NCBI GenBank assembly: GCA_934717555.1
Contig: CAKUYY010000068.1
Location: 1 to 7,698 of the forward strand
From: an uncultured Clostridium sp.
GTDB taxonomy: Bacteria > Bacillota > Clostridia > Oscillospirales > Acutalibacteraceae
Length of the DNA stretch: 7,698 bases
Reading direction: 5' to 3'
Both the position numbers and the translations under genes were made by a program. Positions 4,359 through 7,698 of this stretch are shown piece after piece. The first letter of the stretch is position 1; each line of letters opens with the position of its first letter. The notes under the pieces are model-generated. The model was not told the origin of the DNA, ran no database searches, and was given only the letters and a program-made list of their open reading frames with translations.

Positions 4359-6980
4359 ATGAGCAAGGAACTAGCAAAGGCTTATGAGCCCAAAGAGGTA
4401 GAGGACCGGATTTATGATTTCTGGCTTTCCGGCGGATATTTCCACGCGGAAGTTGATCCCGACAAAAAGCCGTATACCATTGTGATTCCGCCGCCGAATA
4501 TCACGGGCCAGCTGCATATGGGGCATGCTCTGGATGAGACATTGCAGGATATATTGATCCGTTTCCGCCGGATGCAGGGATATTCCGCCCTGTGGCTGCC
4601 GGGTACAGATCATGCGTCTATCGCCACAGAGGCCAAGATTGTGGAGGCGATGCGTAAAGAGGGAATCAGCAAAGAGGAGATCGGCCGGGAAAAATTCCTG
4701 GAGCGGGCCTGGGACTGGAAGAAAAAGTTTGGGGGAAGGATCATTGAACAGCTGAAAAAGCTGGGGTCTTCCTGTGACTGGGAAAGAGAACGTTTTACCC
4801 TGGACGAAGGATGTTCCAAAGCGGTCCGCGAGGTATTTGTCCGTTTATATGAGAAAGGCCTGATTTACCGCGGGGAACGCATTATCAACTGGTGCCCCCA
4901 TTGCTGCACGTCCATTTCCGATGCGGAGGTGGAGTTTAGCGAGCATAACGGGAATTTCTGGCATCTGCGGTATCCGCTGAGTGACGGTTCCGGTTATTTA
5001 CAGCTGGCCACCACACGCCCGGAAACCCTGCTGGGAGATACCGCCGTGGCCGTGCATCCGGATGACGAACGTTACAAGCATCTGGTCGGGAAAACATTGA
5101 TCTTGCCGCTGGTGGGGCGTGAGATCCCCATTGTAGCGGATACTTATGTAGAGATGGATTTTGGTACTGGTGTGGTAAAGATTACCCCGGCCCATGATCC
5201 CAATGACTTTGAAGTGGGGCTGCGCCATAACCTTCCCGTTATCAACGTGATGGATGAGCATGCCGTGATCAATGAGAACGGCGGAAAATATCAGGGCATG
5301 AGCCGTGAAGAGGCGAGAAAAGCCATTGTCAAAGATCTGGAAGAAGGCGGTTTCTTAGTAAAGGTGGAACCCATCCAGCACAATGTGGGTTCTTGTTACC
5401 GTTGTTCCACTTTGGTAGAGCCCCGCGTTTCCAAGCAGTGGTTTGTCAAGATGCAGCCTCTGGCGGAACCTGCCATTGATGTAGTGCGCAAAGGCGAAGT
5501 GAAATTCGTTCCGGAACGCTTTGACAAGATTTATTATAACTGGATGGAAAATATCCGCGACTGGTGTATTTCCCGTCAGCTGTGGTGGGGACATCGGATT
5601 CCGGCCTGGTACTGCGAGGACTGCGGGGAGACGATTGTAGCCCGGGAAGAACCCCACACCTGTCCCAAATGCGGGGGGAACCATTTACACCAGGACGAAG
5701 ATACACTGGATACCTGGTTTTCTTCCGCGCTGTGGCCCTTCTCCACACTGGGCTGGCCGGATAAGACCCCGGAACTTGAATATTTCTATCCCACGGATAC
5801 CCTCGTGACGGGCTATGATATCATCTTTTTCTGGGTTGCCCGCATGATTTTCTCAGCGGTAGAGCATATGGGGCAGGTTCCTTTCCACACGGTATTTATT
5901 CACGGTTTGGTAAGGGACGCCCAAGGCAGAAAGATGTCCAAATCTCTGGGCAACGGTATTGATCCCTTGGAGGTCATTGACCGTTACGGAGCGGACGCCC
6001 TGCGCTTTACGCTGGCTACAGGAAACAGCCCGGGAAATGATATGCGCTTTACGGATGAGAAACTGGAATCCAGCCGCAACTTTGCCAACAAGATCTGGAA
6101 CGCCGCCCGGTTTATCCATATGAATATCGACGGGCATGACGTACCGAACACCCTTCCGGAAGAACTCACCTTAGAGGACCAGTGGATTGTCAGCTCCTTT
6201 AACCGTGTTGCCAAAGAGATCACGGAAAATCTGGAAAAGTTTGAATTGGGAATCGCAGTTCAGAAGCTTTACGATTTCATCTGGGATGAATTCTGTGATT
6301 GGTATATTGAATTGGCGAAGACCCGTTTGCAGGCGGGGGATAATACTACACAGGGCGCCCGCCAGGTCCTGGTCTGGGTCATGGGCAATATCCTGAAGCT
6401 CCTGCATCCGTTTATGCCTTTTATCACGGAAGAGATTTGGCAGACCCTGCCTCATCAGGGTGAATCCATTATGGTGTCTGAGTATCCCAAATATGAGGAG
6501 AGCCACTGCTTCCCGCAAGCGGAAGAAGAAATGCATCGTATTATGGACGCGATCCGTGCCATCCGTAACCGCCGTGCGGAAATGAATGTTCCGCCGTCTC
6601 GCAAAGCCAGGGTGTATATTGCCTCCGTAGCTCAGGAGACCTTCCGTAAGGGGCAGGCTTTTATCAGCCGCCTAGCCTATGCCAACGAGGTAGAAGTAGG
6701 GGAAAGCTTCGATGTTCCGGGAGCGGTCACCATTGTTACCACCGACGCTAAAATCTATATTCCTATGGATGAACTGGTGGACAAAAAGGCAGAGATCGCC
6801 CGGTTGAATAAAGAACTGGAAGCTGCGTCCAAACAACTGGCGCAGGCACAGAATAAACTCAATAACCCTGGATTTACGGCAAAAGCTCCCGCCAACGTGG
6901 TGGAAGGGGTGCGCAATCAGGCCGATAAGTTACAGGAAAAGATCAATTTGATTCAATCTTCCATTGAGGCACTGCAATGA
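4359..6980 (+). CDS. valS: Valyl-tRNA synthetase (ValRS)
   Basis: This 873-aa class I aminoacyl-tRNA synthetase attaches valine to tRNA-Val in the cytoplasm using ATP; the length is typical for bacteria. The HIGH-type motif is HMGH (53-56) within PPPNITGQLHMGH, and KMSKS is at 525-529. The CP1 editing domain (about 195-345), which removes mischarged threonine, carries TTRPETLLGDTAVAVHP and AHDPNDFE. Two zinc sites are visible: CxxC pairs 179/182 with 346/349, and 419/422 with 435/438. The anticodon-binding domain covers roughly 605-750. The last 65 or so residues form the charged coiled-coil arm typical of ValRS. The ATG has AGGGAGG 7 bases upstream, and the stop is TGA. In many Firmicutes folC follows valS; here a terminator and an IS follow instead, so the gene is monocistronic. 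Confidence 0.98.
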   Translation: MSKELAKAYEPKEVEDRIYDFWLSGGYFHAEVDPDKKPYTIVIPPPNITGQLHMGHALDETLQDILIRFRRMQGYSALWLPGTDHASIATEAKIVEAMRKEGISKEEIGREKFLERAWDWKKKFGGRIIEQLKKLGSSCDWERERFTLDEGCSKAVREVFVRLYEKGLIYRGERIINWCPHCCTSISDAEVEFSEHNGNFWHLRYPLSDGSGYLQLATTRPETLLGDTAVAVHPDDERYKHLVGKTLILPLVGREIPIVADTYVEMDFGTGVVKITPAHDPNDFEVGLRHNLPVINVMDEHAVINENGGKYQGMSREEARKAIVKDLEEGGFLVKVEPIQHNVGSCYRCSTLVEPRVSKQWFVKMQPLAEPAIDVVRKGEVKFVPERFDKIYYNWMENIRDWCISRQLWWGHRIPAWYCEDCGETIVAREEPHTCPKCGGNHLHQDEDTLDTWFSSALWPFSTLGWPDKTPELEYFYPTDTLVTGYDIIFFWVARMIFSAVEHMGQVPFHTVFIHGLVRDAQGRKMSKSLGNGIDPLEVIDRYGADALRFTLATGNSPGNDMRFTDEKLESSRNFANKIWNAARFIHMNIDGHDVPNTLPEELTLEDQWIVSSFNRVAKEITENLEKFELGIAVQKLYDFIWDEFCDWYIELAKTRLQAGDNTTQGARQVLVWVMGNILKLLHPFMPFITEEIWQTLPHQGESIMVSEYPKYEESHCFPQAEEEMHRIMDAIRAIRNRRAEMNVPPSRKARVYIASVAQETFRKGQAFISRLAYANEVEVGESFDVPGAVTIVTTDAKIYIPMDELVDKKAEIARLNKELEAASKQLAQAQNKLNNPGFTAKAPANVVEGVRNQADKLQEKINLIQSSIEALQ

Positions 6981-7035
6981 GCTTCTGATTTGGAAGAACA
7001 ATTCTCATATTTACGATTTCAAGAAGTCTGTCAAT

Positions 7036-7068
7036 AACAAAAGGCGCACAAGCTGTGCGCCTTTTGTT
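7036..7068 (+). terminator. valS intrinsic terminator
   Basis: AAAAGGCGCACA (7039-7050) and TGTGCGCCTTTT (7054-7065) pair perfectly around an AGC loop. With the flanking AAC/GTT the stem reaches 15 bp. The right arm ends in CTTTTGTT, which serves as the U-tract. It starts 55 bases after the valS stop; the sequence between shows nothing recognisable. Confidence 0.88.
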
Positions 7069-7083
7069 GCGTTGAGGGAACAA

Positions 7084-7102
7084 CCACCGACTATGTCGGT
7101 GG
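7084..7102. repeat. IS200 left-end subterminal hairpin
   Basis: CCACCGAC and GTCGGTGG pair perfectly (8 bp) around a TAT loop. Its length and outer arms match the right-end hairpin at 50-68. In this family the hairpin is the TnpA recognition site on the single DNA strand that is excised. Confidence 0.72.
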
Positions 7103-7139
7103 AACGAAAAAAGCTTTAGCGATGCATAGGACGAAAAAA

Positions 7140-7197
7140 CTCCTTTTGGTGTAGAATAAGCTTGCGGTCAGGCAACTGCAAGGGACACCAAAAGGAG
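7140..7197 (+). promoter_or_regulatory. tnpA leader stem-loop that hides the ribosome binding site
   Basis: CTCCTTTTGGTGT (7140-7152) and ACACCAAAAGGAG (7185-7197) are perfect 13-nt inverted repeats. The right arm contains nearly all of the tnpA Shine-Dalgarno AAAAGGAGG. Inside, CTTGC (7161-7165) pairs with GCAAG (7178-7182). Shine-Dalgarno masking by leader structure is known to repress IS200 transposase translation in enterobacteria; applying it here is inference. Confidence 0.75.
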
Positions 7198-7207
7198 GAC
7201 GTTCAAA

Positions 7208-7666
7208 ATGAACGACAATAAGAGTTTAGCACATAGAAGTTGGAACTGCAAATATCATATCGTGTTTGCACCAAAGTACCGACGAAAAGTATTTTATGGA
7301 GAAAAGCGAGCGGAAATCGGGAAAATCTTGCGAGAATTGTGCAGATGGAAGGGGGTAACAATTATAGAAGCAGAAGTGAGCCCTGACCATATCCACATGC
7401 TGGTAGAGATACCGCCAAAGATGAGTGTAGGAGAGTTCATGGGATTTCTCAAAGGAAAAAGCAGTTTGATCATACATGGGAGACACGCAAATCTAAAATA
7501 TAAGCACGGCAACCGATCATTTTGGTGCTGAGGTTACTACGTAGACACAGCAGGTAAAAATACCAAAAAGATCGCAGAGTATATCCAAAACCAACTTGAA
7601 GAATACAAACTTCAGGATCAGTTGACTTTCAGAGAGTACGAAGACCCTTTCAAGGGTAGCAAGTAA
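7208..7666 (+). pseudogene. tnpA: IS200/IS605-family transposase TnpA, interrupted by an in-frame TGA
   Basis: The frame opens at an ATG 9 bases after AAAAGGAGG and would encode 152 aa, the normal size of a Y1 single-strand HUH transposase that cuts and rejoins the element's ends as single-stranded DNA. N-terminal RSWNCKYHIVFAPKYRRKVF and the HUH motif H61-I-H63 (in SPDHIHMLVEIPP) are intact. Codon 108 is TGA (7529-7531), where family members usually have Arg in FWCRGYYV; one C-to-T change from CGA explains it. After the stop the same frame continues with GYYVDTAGKNTKKIAEYI, holding the expected catalytic Tyr125 (7580-7582), to TAA at 7664-7666. The 107-aa product lacks that tyrosine and should be inactive. 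A read-through or sequencing error is possible but less likely. Confidence 0.88.
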
Positions 7667-7698
7667 CAAGCTTTTGCAAGTGTCAGATCGTACCATGC

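Larger units (their letters stand above)
7075..7698 (+). mobile_element. IS200-type insertion sequence, left end and transposase (cut by the window end)
   Basis: The region holds a left-end subterminal hairpin (7084-7102), a folded leader, and a tnpA of the IS200/IS605 Y1 family with no tnpB. The element sits just past the valS terminator, a harmless site. The sequence stops 32 bases after the tnpA reading frame ends; the missing right tail is what is seen at 1-76. Such elements do not make target duplications, and the left boundary (about 7070-7083) cannot be set exactly. Joined with 1-76 the element would be about 700 bp, normal for IS200. Confidence 0.88.

Noticed and set aside
4289..4387. 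A 32-codon leader peptide ORF overlapping the valS start
   Set aside because: It has no ribosome binding site, only one Val codon and no codon run that would suit attenuation; its start falls in the stem of the leader hairpin.
7529..7531. TGA in tnpA as a recoded codon (reassigned code or selenocysteine)
   Set aside because: valS ends with a normal TGA, the family residue here is Arg rather than Trp or Cys, and a single C-to-T change is simpler.
1..7698. CRISPR array, tRNA or rRNA genes
   Set aside because: No regularly spaced direct repeats, cloverleaf-like sequence or conserved rRNA stretches were seen on either strand.

Overview
The window looks like chromosomal DNA of a low-to-mid-GC Firmicute, most likely a gut-type Clostridia (inference). 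The reasons are strong AGGAGG-type ribosome binding sites, sigma-A-like promoters with near-consensus -10 boxes, a Firmicute-type valyl-tRNA synthetase with Cys zinc pairs, a lipobox lipoprotein, and an IS200-type element of the kind common in that group. TGA acts as a normal stop codon (valS ends with it).

Layout, left to right. Positions 1-76 hold the right-hand tail of an IS200-type element, with two subterminal hairpins. A doubtful 38-codon ORF follows (130-246) and runs into a near-perfect 41-nt hairpin (241-281). A patatin-like phospholipase gene lies on the minus strand (306-1184). A 255-bp divergent intergenic region leads to putP, a sodium/proline symporter gene (1440-3008). putP ends at a strong bidirectional terminator (about 3085-3131), shared with a convergent minus-strand gene for a secreted C39-like cysteine peptidase lipoprotein (3174-4049). 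That gene is divergent from valS (4359-6980), which has its own promoter, a structured leader of about 95 nt with no recognisable T-box, and a 15-bp-stem terminator (7036-7068). From about 7075 to the end lies the left part of an IS200-type element. Its tnpA is interrupted by an in-frame TGA between the HUH motif and the expected catalytic tyrosine.

The four main genes alternate in orientation and each seems to be transcribed alone: PutP imports proline, ValRS charges tRNA-Val, the lipoprotein acts outside the membrane, and the patatin-like protein is a predicted lipid acyl hydrolase. I see no shared pathway and no sign of a defence or biosynthetic system. The most notable structural observation is that the last 8 bases and the first 20 bases of the window form one continuous hairpin when joined. 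The two IS pieces then make one complete element of about 700 bp, so the window is either a circle or a segment between two copies of the same IS that was cut at the same base. I found no CRISPR array, tRNA, rRNA or novel multi-gene system.
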